DNA of 51,138 nt from an uncultured Saprospiraceae bacterium (GTDB taxonomy: Bacteria; Bacteroidota; Bacteroidia; Chitinophagales; Saprospiraceae). Where the stretch lies: assembly GCA_905480605.1 (NCBI GenBank), contig CAJQRD010000028.1, positions 1 through 51,138 of the forward strand, written 5' to 3'. Below the pieces are notes generated by a model, which made no database searches, was not told the DNA's origin, and saw only the letters and a list, made by a program, of their open reading frames with translations. Positions 1-8,031 of this stretch are shown in pieces; the first letter of the stretch is position 1; every line of letters starts with the position of its first letter. Both the position numbers and the translations under genes were made by a program.

Positions 1-136
1 CCCATCACACCCTTGCGGCTTGCTAGACCCTCTCATTCACTTTGAGGGACAGGAGAACTTGCATCTCCCTAGAATCTTGATACTTTTATCAAGTGATATT
101 CCTATATTTGAATATCGGTGCCCATTCAAGGCACAC
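1..136 (-). mobile_element. Group II intron, 5' part (domain I), cut by window edge
   Basis: Read on the minus strand, this stretch looks like the 5' end of a bacterial group II intron ribozyme. It starts with a GUGUG-type 5' end near 136-138, followed at once by a GUGCC/GGCAC hairpin (130-134 with 118-122). Then come a GATATTC/GAATATC hairpin (95-101/110-116), a CTTGATA/TATCAAG hairpin (76-82/87-93), a GGAGA/TCTCC hairpin with loop TGCAAGT (52-56/64-68) and a CCCTC/GAGGG hairpin (28-32/44-48). It ends in a segment reading TCTAGCAAGCCGCAAGGGTG. The order of a GUGYG start, a GGxGCAAGUCC-like hairpin and an AGCAAGCCGCAAGGGUGU-like segment is what I recall for domain I of such introns. The rest, including any reverse transcriptase/maturase, would lie to the left of position 1. 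The family call is from memory of the motif pattern; the hairpins are directly visible. Confidence 0.6.
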
Positions 137-533
137 ACAATGTATATAAGCCATTCAAACGGCTCATATAAGATACCGTTGTAGTCTCATAAGAATTAAT
201 AATTTCATTGAATAATTTAAATCACCTCATTTTTCGAGGTATAGTTTTCGATCTTTAATTTAAGAATTGTGATCGTCGATTAGGCTACAATATATTTTAG
301 CATCGATTCCTAATCTTAGTAAACATTTTTTCAGATGTCTCTTTAAAATTAAATTCGATAATCGTTATTCATTTCCAGCAACTTCAAACTTTCGGAGCAA
401 TCATCATAATATAAATATTTCATCGCTCTAGTCAAAATGTGTAATAAATTTAGACATTGATTATTCATACAAAAATGTAATTTATTAGCGTTACTTTTGA
501 AAAACGATATACGTTTTCATCAATTATTAGTTT
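137..533. other. Gene-free stretch beside the intron
   Basis: No credible reading frame in either strand. If the group II intron is real, this is its 5' exon side. A TAT(A)AGCC/GGCT(C)ATA hairpin (143-152/161-170) lies just outside the proposed intron start, and a short ACCTC/GAGGT hairpin lies at 224-228/236-240. The promoter of the next gene is presumably near 480-530, but no clear Bacteroidota promoter pair was recognised. Confidence 0.4.
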
Positions 534-902
534 ATGCCCTATCTGGATGTATTTGACCTTTTTTGGAAAGAGGTAACAAAAAGTGTAGAAGAAAAAAGCT
601 TTGCTAAGTTAACTATGGCAAAGACCATTGGTAAGCCTAACTTGAGAAACATTTTTGTCAAGCCCGTCTATTCAGATAGTGACTTTAAGGTCTTACTTAA
701 ATTGCGTTACCGGTCTGCCGAGTCTGAAGATAAGGAAGACGAGCTTACGTTAGAAGAGGCATTTGTGGTCTTGAAATCACATCTGAAAAAGTCTTTTTCA
801 TCTGTTCTCTTATTTACTACAACAAAAGATATTACTTTCAAAATTAATAAAAAGGGAGCAGGTAGCATTACAGAATCCTTGCCTACATTTAAAGTGGTTT
901 AG
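534..902 (+). CDS. Hypothetical protein, 122 aa
   Basis: Uninterrupted 122-residue frame from an ATG, ending in TAG. The product is lysine-rich, with no signal peptide, membrane segment or motif that I recognise. It contains a charged central stretch (SAESEDKEDELTLEEA, about residues 62-77) and predicted alternating strands towards the C-terminus (SSVLLFTTTKDITFKINKK). Codon use looks like that of real genes in the window, and it is the only intact gene before 2058. The left neighbour is a group II intron fragment and the right neighbours are decayed genes, so this is an island in a degrading region. No function can be assigned. Confidence 0.55.
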   Translation: MPYLDVFDLFWKEVTKSVEEKSFAKLTMAKTIGKPNLRNIFVKPVYSDSDFKVLLKLRYRSAESEDKEDELTLEEAFVVLKSHLKKSFSSVLLFTTTKDITFKINKKGAGSITESLPTFKVV

Positions 903-998
903 GTCTTCTGAGGTTCGGTGTATGCCATTCGTTTTTTCCTTCTCTAGATTATATCTTAACTAGTGTGTAAATGCAATTCTAATAAACCAAATCAGCCA

Positions 999-1721
999 AT
1001 GATAAATCCCTTTAGAAAAATTAGACAAAATTTATTTTCAAAAGGCAAACTGGCAAGTATTTTAAATAAGCTATTGGTGAAATCACCTTGTTAGTGGTAG
1101 AAGTTGTTAATTGCTCTAACAATCAACAATTGGAACAACAATCAATTAAAAGAATTAGAAATAAAATACCTTACGGAATTTAATAATAGTCTAGAATTTG
1201 ATTTGTCTGAGATTCTGTTCAACATAGATTTTAATAAAACGAGGCTAAAATCGAATGAAATTGTTCTTCAATATCTCAAGAGGGAAATTGACTATTTTGA
1301 TTCTTAAAAATTCCATTTTGGAAATCTAAAATTTATGCCCAGAACACTACCAAATACAAGTGTATACGAAAACCTAAAATCACGTGGATTGGAAATTCTA
1401 ACCAACGAGACATTAAGACAAAATATTACTTCTTTGTACTCTTTTTCATATCATAATTTGATTGACTTTGAAAAGCAAGACGACAATATATTTCAATATG
1501 GATTATTTATACCAGAAGTTACAAAGGCATTTCATTTAACATCCTTAACTGTATGAAAAGTACTGAACCAATTGACGGGCAAAAATTACCAGATTATTAT
1601 AAGCTTAAAATGCAGTCACAACGAATGTTTTCCTTCGATAACACATACTGACTCAATAAATAACTTAAAGGAAAGTGTTGAAAATTGTATTAAACAGATA
1701 AACACCGAACAGGAAATATAA
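999..1721 (+). pseudogene. Decayed DUF6090-family protein
   Basis: Translation across frames gives the pattern of a DUF6090 membrane protein, a family common in Bacteroidota. It starts MINPFRKIRQNLFSKGKL at 999, continues with a broken membrane helix (AIGEITLLVVEVV) and the hallmark LIALTINNWNNNQLKE at about 1106, then TSVYENLKSRGLEILTNETL at about 1360, and finally a C-terminal tail ending at a TAA at 1719-1721. At least four lesions separate these pieces: a frame change near 1060, an in-frame TAA just before AIGEI, an extra base near 1105, and further frame changes or stops near 1305, 1555 and 1650. The segments keep family order over about 240 codons, so this is one dead gene, not several small ones. 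The normal role of the family is unknown; members have one N-terminal membrane helix. Confidence 0.8.
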
Positions 1722-1878
1722 CGAAAGCAAATCATTACAGATAACAGCAGACTTCCCTTTGGTCTTCCACAGCATATGTTCATGTGAGCATTCATTAAAC
1801 CAATTTTAATGAAATTATATAAACAGTCTAGTCAAATTTTACTAATTTCAATTTGCAGCATTCAAATAGCTAACATAT

Positions 1879-2033
1879 ATGACTTTTAACAATTTTATAT
1901 CAAAATTAAAGCGTCAAAATATTTTAAAATTCCTTCGGCCTACGGTATAGCCGATTGGCTAGCTATTCAAGTTGCCACGAAAATAGAAGAAGCCTTGTCC
2001 TTACCAGATTGGTTTGATACAACAGTCATATAA
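1879..2033 (+). pseudogene. N-terminal stub of a membrane TPR/cyclase-type regulator
   Basis: Two overlapping frames together give MTFNNFISKLKRQNILKF followed by PSAYGIADWLAIQVATKIEE and then ALSLPDWFDTTVI and a stop. This matches the start of a large family of bacterial membrane regulators, in which a short 'F..(E/K)LKRR.V..VA.AY' leader runs into a single membrane helix ending 'LPDW...(F/V)VI' before a TolB/FlgO-like or TPR domain. Here the frame changes near 1930 and everything after the helix is gone, since the next gene starts at 2058. It is a truncated, frameshifted relic. A related but longer protein is at 41044-43548. The family match is from memory of the motif and is moderately secure. 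Confidence 0.5.
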
Positions 2034-2057
2034 ATATTATTAACCAAAAGTAACACC

Positions 2058-5000
2058 ATGAGATCACTAAAATTATTTATTATTTGCATGCTAATTCTGC
2101 CAATAATTGCCAGTACGCAAAAGGGAAAAATTAAATCTTCAGAACCTAGCATAAAACTAGTAGACTCATTATTCCATGGTTTAAAGTGGCGTAATATTGG
2201 TCCATTTAGAGGAGGAAGAAGTGTTACATCTACTGGCGTAATAGGACAGCCACATACCTACTATATGGGCTCTACTGGTGGGGGTGTTTTTAAAACGACT
2301 GATGATGGAATAACATGGAAAAACATCTCTGATAAATTTTTTAAAACAGGGTCTGTTGGTGCAATTGCAATTTCTGAAAGTGATGCAAATATTGTAGTAG
2401 TTGGCATGGGCGAACATGCTGCACGTGGTGTTATGACCTCAATGGGTGATGGTGTATATAAATCTATGGATGCTGGAAAAACATGGATACATCTAGGATT
2501 AGAAAAAACCCGTCACATTTCAGATATTGTTATACACCCAACAAACCCTGATATTATTTATGTAACCGCACAAGGCGCACAATATGGCCCATCTAAAGAA
2601 CGCGGTATTTATAGAAGTCAAGATGGGGGCGTTACTTGGAAGAATATATTGTCTGTAAATGATACTACAGGAGCCTCATCTTTGTCAATGGACATGACCA
2701 GTCCTCGCATTTTATATGCTTCTATGTGGCAACATCGCAGGTATCCATGGTTCATGAAATCTGGAGGTGAAAATTCTGGATTGTACAAATCTTTAAATGG
2801 CGGAGATACTTGGGAAAAAATGAAAAAAGGATTACCTGAAGCTTTTGGTAAATCTGGCATATCTGTATCTAGAGCAAACCCAGAACGTGTGTTTGCCGTT
2901 ATTGAAGCCGAAGAAGAAAAGGGCGGTGTATATCGCTCAGATGATGCTGGAAAAACCTGGAAACAAGTAAATAGCAATCGTATTAATGTTGCAAGGTCAT
3001 GGTATTATATGGAAATTTTTGCTGATCCACAAAACGAGAATGTTGTATATGTTTTAAATGCACCAGTAATGAAATCTATTGATGGTGGTAAAAGCTTTTT
3101 TAACATACCTGTTCCTCATGGGGATAACCATCATTTATGGATCAATCCAAACGACAATACCAATCTAATTAATTCTAATGACGGAGGCGCTAATGTTTCC
3201 TTTAATGGTGGTAAGAGTTGGAGCTCCCAACAAAACCAAGCCACTGCTCAGTTTTATCGTGTTATAACCGATAACCTAGTACCCTATAACGTGTATGGTG
3301 GCCAGCAAGACAACTCTGCAATTGCTATAGCCAGCCGAACAAACGATGGAGGAATTGATTGGAAGGATTGGTATTCTGTCGCAGGTGGTGAAAGTGCTTT
3401 CATTGCCTTTGATCCCAATAATCCAGAGACAGTCTATGGAGGTACATATCAAGGAAATATTAGCAAATGGACAAAAGCATCTAGAGAACAAAAGTCCATT
3501 AAAGAATATCCAGAACTGGGATTAAGTATAGCACCAAAAGACGCCAAATATCGATATAACTGGAATGCACCTATTATAAGCTCACCGCACAACAGAGCAA
3601 CAATTTATCATGCTGGTAATGTTGTTTTTAAAACTACAGATGGTGGAACAAACTGGACTACTATAAGTCCAGATCTTACAAAGAACGAAACGGACAAGCA
3701 TGGTCCCGGCGGCGGCCCCTATACAAATGAGGCGGCAGGTGGAGAAAATTATAATACACTTACTGCATTGGTAGAATCAGAACATGAAGAAGGTGTATTA
3801 TATGCTGGAAGTGATGATGGGTTGTTACATATTACAAGAAATAGTGGTCAATCTTGGGAGAATATTACACCAAAAGAAATTAAAGATGGTATTATAAATA
3901 GTATTGATGTCTCTCCACATGACCCAGCAACAGCATATGTAGTTATCATGCGTTACAAATCAATGGACTTAAATTCTTATATTTTTAAAACAAGAGATTA
4001 TGGACAAAATTGGACGAAAATTGTAAATGGTTTAGATGATCCAAACGGGTTTGTGAGAGTTGTAAGATCAGATAAAAAAAGAAAGGGACTACTGTACGCG
4101 GGTACTGAGACGGGCTTGTATGTTTCAATTGATGATGGAGTTCATTGGCAACAGTTAAAATTGAATTTGCCAATTGTACCAATTAATGATTTAATCATTC
4201 AAGATAATGATTTGGTAGCTGCGACATCAGGTCGGGGGTTCTGGATTTTAGATGATTTAGGCGTACTGCAAAATATAAATGCTGCGTATAAATCAATTCA
4301 GTTATTCACACCCAAAGCAAGCTATCGAATTTTTGGTGGCACATCCAAAGCTATAGGTCAAGGTCTAAACCCCAAAAGTGGAGTAACTTTCGATTATTAT
4401 TTGAATAAAGAAGCAGATACCTTGGATTTAAAGCTGGAAGTTTTACAAGACGCAAAAATTATTAGATCCTACACCAATAAAAAACCAAAGGATTTTAAAA
4501 CATGGCCTGGAGGTCCGTCAAAACCAGAAATTTTACCTTCAAAAAAAGGCTTCAATCGTTTCACTTGGGATTTTAATCGAGACGCATTGCCTGCAATAAA
4601 TAAGGTTTTTGTTTTTGGTGGACTATCTGGTTCTAGTGTCGCTCCTGGAAATTTTTCTTTGCGATTAACATTAGAAGGTGATAAGACACAAACAGATATA
4701 AAGATTCTTCCAAATCCGGCAGTAAAATCATCGCCCAAAGATTTTGAAGAGCAACAAAAAATGCTCATTACAATTGAAAATACTGTTAAAGATATGCACA
4801 AGTCGGTAAACCGCATGCGTTCTGCTAAAACCCAACTAAAAACATATGCAACACTTTTAAAAGATAAGGAGATTGCTATAGCATTGATAGAAAAAGGAGA
4901 CACGCTAACAAAACGTATTAATAGTTGGGAGGAAAATTTAATTCAAGCGAAGCAAAAAACATTTCAAGATGTTATTAATTTTAACAATAAACTCAATGCA

Positions 5001-5204
5001 CAGCTTATCCAACTTAAACAATATATAGACCAAGCAGACCCAAAAGTTACGAAGGGCGCTGTAGAACGATTTGATGATTTAATGGAAGATTGGCAAGTAT
5101 ATAAAAATGAATATAATGCTATTATAGATACTGAAATGAATGCCTATAATGTATTGTACAAATCGTTAAATATCCCCGCGCTTATTATTAAAGGCGAAAA
5201 GTAA
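2058..5204 (+). CDS. Secreted sortilin/VPS10-type BNR-repeat protein, 1048 aa
   Basis: Begins with a signal peptide (MRSLKLFIICMLILPIIAST, residues 1-20). The first two thirds is a beta-propeller array of at least ten BNR/Asp-box repeats: TDDGITWKNI, SMDAGKTWIHL, SQDGGVTWKNI, SLNGGDTWEKM, SDDAGKTWKQV, SIDGGKSFFNI, NGGKSWSSQ, TTDGGTNWTTI, TRNSGQSWENI, TRDYGQNWTKI and SIDDGVHWQQL. The last third (from about residue 740) is a beta-rich region followed by a helical, lysine-rich tail. Proteins of this length and layout are widespread in Bacteroidota and are usually annotated as glycosyl hydrolase or VPS10 domain-containing proteins; their substrate is unknown. No T9SS sorting domain is visible at the C-terminus, so a periplasmic site is likely. 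It stands alone, with no Shine-Dalgarno sequence, and is flanked by gene relics on both sides. Confidence 0.88.
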   Translation: MRSLKLFIICMLILPIIASTQKGKIKSSEPSIKLVDSLFHGLKWRNIGPFRGGRSVTSTGVIGQPHTYYMGSTGGGVFKTTDDGITWKNISDKFFKTGSVGAIAISESDANIVVVGMGEHAARGVMTSMGDGVYKSMDAGKTWIHLGLEKTRHISDIVIHPTNPDIIYVTAQGAQYGPSKERGIYRSQDGGVTWKNILSVNDTTGASSLSMDMTSPRILYASMWQHRRYPWFMKSGGENSGLYKSLNGGDTWEKMKKGLPEAFGKSGISVSRANPERVFAVIEAEEEKGGVYRSDDAGKTWKQVNSNRINVARSWYYMEIFADPQNENVVYVLNAPVMKSIDGGKSFFNIPVPHGDNHHLWINPNDNTNLINSNDGGANVSFNGGKSWSSQQNQATAQFYRVITDNLVPYNVYGGQQDNSAIAIASRTNDGGIDWKDWYSVAGGESAFIAFDPNNPETVYGGTYQGNISKWTKASREQKSIKEYPELGLSIAPKDAKYRYNWNAPIISSPHNRATIYHAGNVVFKTTDGGTNWTTISPDLTKNETDKHGPGGGPYTNEAAGGENYNTLTALVESEHEEGVLYAGSDDGLLHITRNSGQSWENITPKEIKDGIINSIDVSPHDPATAYVVIMRYKSMDLNSYIFKTRDYGQNWTKIVNGLDDPNGFVRVVRSDKKRKGLLYAGTETGLYVSIDDGVHWQQLKLNLPIVPINDLIIQDNDLVAATSGRGFWILDDLGVLQNINAAYKSIQLFTPKASYRIFGGTSKAIGQGLNPKSGVTFDYYLNKEADTLDLKLEVLQDAKIIRSYTNKKPKDFKTWPGGPSKPEILPSKKGFNRFTWDFNRDALPAINKVFVFGGLSGSSVAPGNFSLRLTLEGDKTQTDIKILPNPAVKSSPKDFEEQQKMLITIENTVKDMHKSVNRMRSAKTQLKTYATLLKDKEIAIALIEKGDTLTKRINSWEENLIQAKQKTFQDVINFNNKLNAQLIQLKQYIDQADPKVTKGAVERFDDLMEDWQVYKNEYNAIIDTEMNAYNVLYKSLNIPALIIKGEK

Positions 5205-5584
5205 TGCCAATGATGTTTTTTTGTAAAATACATCAAAACTATATTTTGGGGAAAAGCGAAAACACAATATCGTATACAACATCAATTATCATTTTTTGCT
5301 GAGTATAACGTGAAAAATAACAACGTGGAATCATGTCAGATCTGTTGCATACCCTAGAGAGATGATAGATCCACGATAGCGTTAATGATAGAAAATCACA
5401 ATGCATTAGCAGTAAGTGTAAAATTAATTCGCAAAACCATAGATTGAGTTATTGACCCTGAATTCATTGCAATCAATAATAAAGGAAATGTAATTAGCGA
5501 CTTTATCTATCCTTTTTTTGCCCTTACTAAATAATTGCTATTTTTCGTATTTATTTTTAGAAAAAATAATTTAATATTATTAGC
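5205..5584. other. Gene-free stretch
   Basis: No reading frame of credible length or composition on either strand, and no RNA structure recognised. It separates the sortilin-like gene from the hydrolase relic and is probably eroded coding DNA belonging to the latter's upstream region. Confidence 0.4.
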
Positions 5585-5870
5585 TCTTTTTTATTTTGGG
5601 GTATAATTTAAATGCTCAAGAGCACCAATGAATATCCAGCCACCAGCAAGGGATTTACAATAACAATTGGAAACGATTCAATTGCTCATTTCGTAATGTT
5701 AGCAGTGGGAAAAGAAAAAAAGAAACTGTACTTCTTAATCATGGAATACCTGGAAATGAAAGAATAAAAAATGGATAGAAAATCTAGATAACGCTAAGTA
5801 TATCTTAATGAAAACTGACCATTCATTCCCAGTTAAGAGTCTCGAATTAATTGATAATATTTCTGAATAG
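5585..5870 (+). pseudogene. Alpha/beta hydrolase relic with large internal deletion
   Basis: The remains of a secreted alpha/beta hydrolase can be read in pieces. They are the end of a signal peptide (LFFILGYNLNAQE, about 5585-5625), then NEYPATSKGFTITIGNDS, then after a frame change in the A-rich run near 5713-5725 the oxyanion-hole motif region ETVLLNHGIPGNERIK, and then directly KWIENLDNAKYILM and TDHSFPVKSLELIDNISE ending at TAG 5868-5870. In intact members of this family the HGxPGNE motif lies near the N-terminus and the xTDHSF segment holds the catalytic histidine near the C-terminus, about 200 residues further on. The nucleophile elbow and everything between are missing. This is a gene reduced by internal deletion plus frameshift. 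Confidence 0.75.
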
Positions 5871-6143
5871 CTAAATAACTAAACTCAACATTGTATATCT
5901 AATAATGTTATTCCAAGAAACGGAATCCAACTCTTGATAATGCCAGATATTAAGAAACTGATATAATCTTAACCTATAACGCAAGATGACCAAATCATAA
6001 GTTTTCAATATCGGCAGATACTATAATACGTTAGCTTCTAAGAAAGAGATTACAGATAGCGCCTGCAAAAATCACATTACCAGATTACTTTCAAGAATTA
6101 CTAACTTAACTCCCAAATAACATTTTGTTACCTTTGTGGTCTT

Positions 6144-7091
6144 ATGAATGAATATTTCAGATCGACCATTCTGCAGAGTACTGGAGCTTCTTCTTTATTT
6201 GAAAAAGAGATGATCCAGGAATTGTGGAGCGGCTACGGAAAAATCATGCGGATTGGATTGAAGAATGCTTCTGTCGAAAGTGTAGTCGTAAAGCATGTTC
6301 AGATGCCAAAATATAAAAATCATCCCCGGGGATGGAACACTGATATCGGTCATCAACGGAAGGTTAAGTCATACAATGTAGAAGCCACATGGTATGACAC
6401 ATACAGCAAAAACAGTATTGCCCGTCTGCCTAAATGTCTAGCCATTGAGAAGCAAGATGATGAGGTACTGATGGTACTGGAGGATTTGGATGAAGCGGGC
6501 TATCCCTTACGCAAGAGGTCTGTCACATGGGAAGGTATATGTTCTTGTTTGACGTGGTTGGCACAATTTCATGCAAGTTACATGGGAAACACTCCAGATG
6601 GACTTTGGGAAGTGGGAACATATTGGCACTTAGATACCAGACCTCAGGAATTAGCAGTATTGCATGATCAAAGGTTGAGAGAAGCAGCCTCTGTTATTGA
6701 TGAAAAACTGAATACATGTGAGTATAAAACATTTGTTCATGGGGATGCCAAACTGGCAAACTTTTGTTTTGCTGAAAGTGGACAGGTCGGTGGGGTAGAT
6801 TTTCAGTATGTAGGTGGTGGGTGTGGAATGAAAGATGTCGCTTATTTTATAGGAAGTTGCCTAAACGAAAATGAGTGTGAACAATTGGAAACCCAGATTC
6901 TGGACACATATTTTGAGCGTCTACAAAGTGAACTTAAAGAAAAAAATGAAGCTCTTGAAATAGAATGGCGGTCTTTATACCGAGTAGCATGGGCTGACTT
7001 TCATCGCTTTCTAAAAGGATGGAGTCCTGGTCACTGGAAGATTAATAGTTATAGTGAACGTGTAACTGCAGAAGTGATTAATAATCTTTAG
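6144..7091 (+). CDS. EcK-like / APH-fold small-molecule kinase, 315 aa
   Basis: Has the motifs of the aminoglycoside-phosphotransferase superfamily in the ecdysteroid-kinase-like (DUF1679/EcK) style. There is a hinge segment [11 protein letters not shown] (about residues 112-122), the catalytic loop [11 protein letters not shown] (about 194-204, the HGDxxxxN signature) and the metal-binding [11 protein letters not shown] (about 213-223, DFQ in place of DFD/DFG as in EcK-type kinases). No signal peptide; cytoplasmic. The substrate cannot be read from sequence; relatives phosphorylate hydroxyl groups of sterols, sugars or choline-like molecules. It is followed after 2 nt by an inositol-monophosphatase-family gene, so the two are almost certainly co-transcribed and act on related phosphate esters. 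Base composition of the pair looks richer in GC than the flanks, suggesting transfer. Confidence 0.8.
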   Translation: MNEYFRSTILQSTGASSLFEKEMIQELWSGYGKIMRIGLKNASVESVVVKHVQMPKYKNHPRGWNTDIGHQRKVKSYNVEATWYDTYSKNSIARLPKCLAIEKQDDEVLMVLEDLDEAGYPLRKRSVTWEGICSCLTWLAQFHASYMGNTPDGLWEVGTYWHLDTRPQELAVLHDQRLREAASVIDEKLNTCEYKTFVHGDAKLANFCFAESGQVGGVDFQYVGGGCGMKDVAYFIGSCLNENECEQLETQILDTYFERLQSELKEKNEALEIEWRSLYRVAWADFHRFLKGWSPGHWKINSYSERVTAEVINNL

Positions 7092-7093
7092 AA

Positions 7094-7912
7094 ATGAATC
7101 TGTTACATCTTAATAATATAGCAATCAAGGCAGCGATTTCCGCAGGAAGGGTCATTCAGAAGTATGTGAATGATGACATTTTAGTAGAGAAAAAGAAGGG
7201 AGGATCAAGCTATGCCTCACAAGTCGTAACTGCGGTAGACAGAGAATGTGAAACAGCAATTCTTTCTCATCTTCTTCCTAGTTGTAATGCGTTTGATTTA
7301 GCACTTTTATCGGAAGAGACCGAAGATAATGGAAGTCGGTTCGAAAAAGATTTTTTTTGGTGCATTGACCCGATGGATGGAACGCTTGCTTTTATCAATA
7401 AACAACCAGGTTATTCTGTATCAATTGCTTTAATCGCAAAAGACGGGACACCGCACATTGGCGTAGTGTTTGACCCCAGCACGGATACAATATACCATGC
7501 TGTCAAAGGAAATGGAGCTTATAAGAATGGTAGTCCTTGGGAAATTAAGCATACAAACAACCATTTAACCTATGTGACAGATCGAAAGCTAAAGGATACA
7601 CCTCATGCAAAAAAAATAGAGTGTTTGCTAAATGAAAATGTAGTGAAGTTTAGTTTAAATGGTGTAAAAGAAATTGCGGGATCGGGTGCAGTATTGAATG
7701 GAATCCTAGTACTGGAAAATGGTCCTGCATGCATGTTAAAACCTCCGAAAGAAGAAAATGGTGGAGGAAGCATATGGGACTTTGCTGCGACCGCGTGTAT
7801 TTACAAAGAATTGGACTTGTCTGCAACAACTTTTGATGGAAGACGACTGGACTTGAACAAAATAGATGGCACCTTCATGAATCAAGAAGGGGTCTTCTAT
7901 GCAAACCTATAA
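7094..7912 (+). CDS. Inositol monophosphatase-family / CysQ-like phosphatase, 272 aa
   Basis: Shows the complete metal site of the lithium-sensitive phosphatase superfamily: LLSEETED (about residues 76-83, first metal Glu), WCIDPMDGT (about 95-103, the DPxDGT motif), a VGVVFDP-like strand (GVVFDPSTD, about 124-132) and a C-terminal SIWDFAAT (about 233-240, the WD motif). The length fits the family (about 260-275). It would hydrolyse a sugar phosphate, an inositol phosphate or 3'-phosphoadenosine 5'-phosphate. The second loop GSGAVLNGILVLENGPACM is not diagnostic between these. It overlaps functionally with the kinase 2 nt upstream: an operon with a kinase and a phosphatase could form a phosphorylate/dephosphorylate pair or two steps of one pathway. 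CysQ is one possible name, but the partner is not a sulfate-assimilation gene, so no symbol is given. Confidence 0.85.
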   Translation: MNLLHLNNIAIKAAISAGRVIQKYVNDDILVEKKKGGSSYASQVVTAVDRECETAILSHLLPSCNAFDLALLSEETEDNGSRFEKDFFWCIDPMDGTLAFINKQPGYSVSIALIAKDGTPHIGVVFDPSTDTIYHAVKGNGAYKNGSPWEIKHTNNHLTYVTDRKLKDTPHAKKIECLLNENVVKFSLNGVKEIAGSGAVLNGILVLENGPACMLKPPKEENGGGSIWDFAATACIYKELDLSATTFDGRRLDLNKIDGTFMNQEGVFYANL

Positions 7913-8031
7913 AGAGATAAGCAAAATTAAATAGATATAGTCTGTTAAAATAGTATTAATTTCATAAAAGTAAAATTAAAAAAAAACTGTCCCGCAGATA
8001 AATATAAGTACTAAACAATAAACAGAAAATC

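Noticed and set aside
1-180. Row of hairpins read as an integron attC array, a CRISPR or a retron RNA
   Set aside because: The stems differ in sequence and spacing, there are no repeated units, and no integrase, cas or retron reverse transcriptase is visible. The motif order fits a group II intron better.
1967-2417. Minus-strand reading frames opposite the sortilin-like gene
   Set aside because: They are short shadows of a strong plus-strand gene and encode low-quality Cys-rich sequence.
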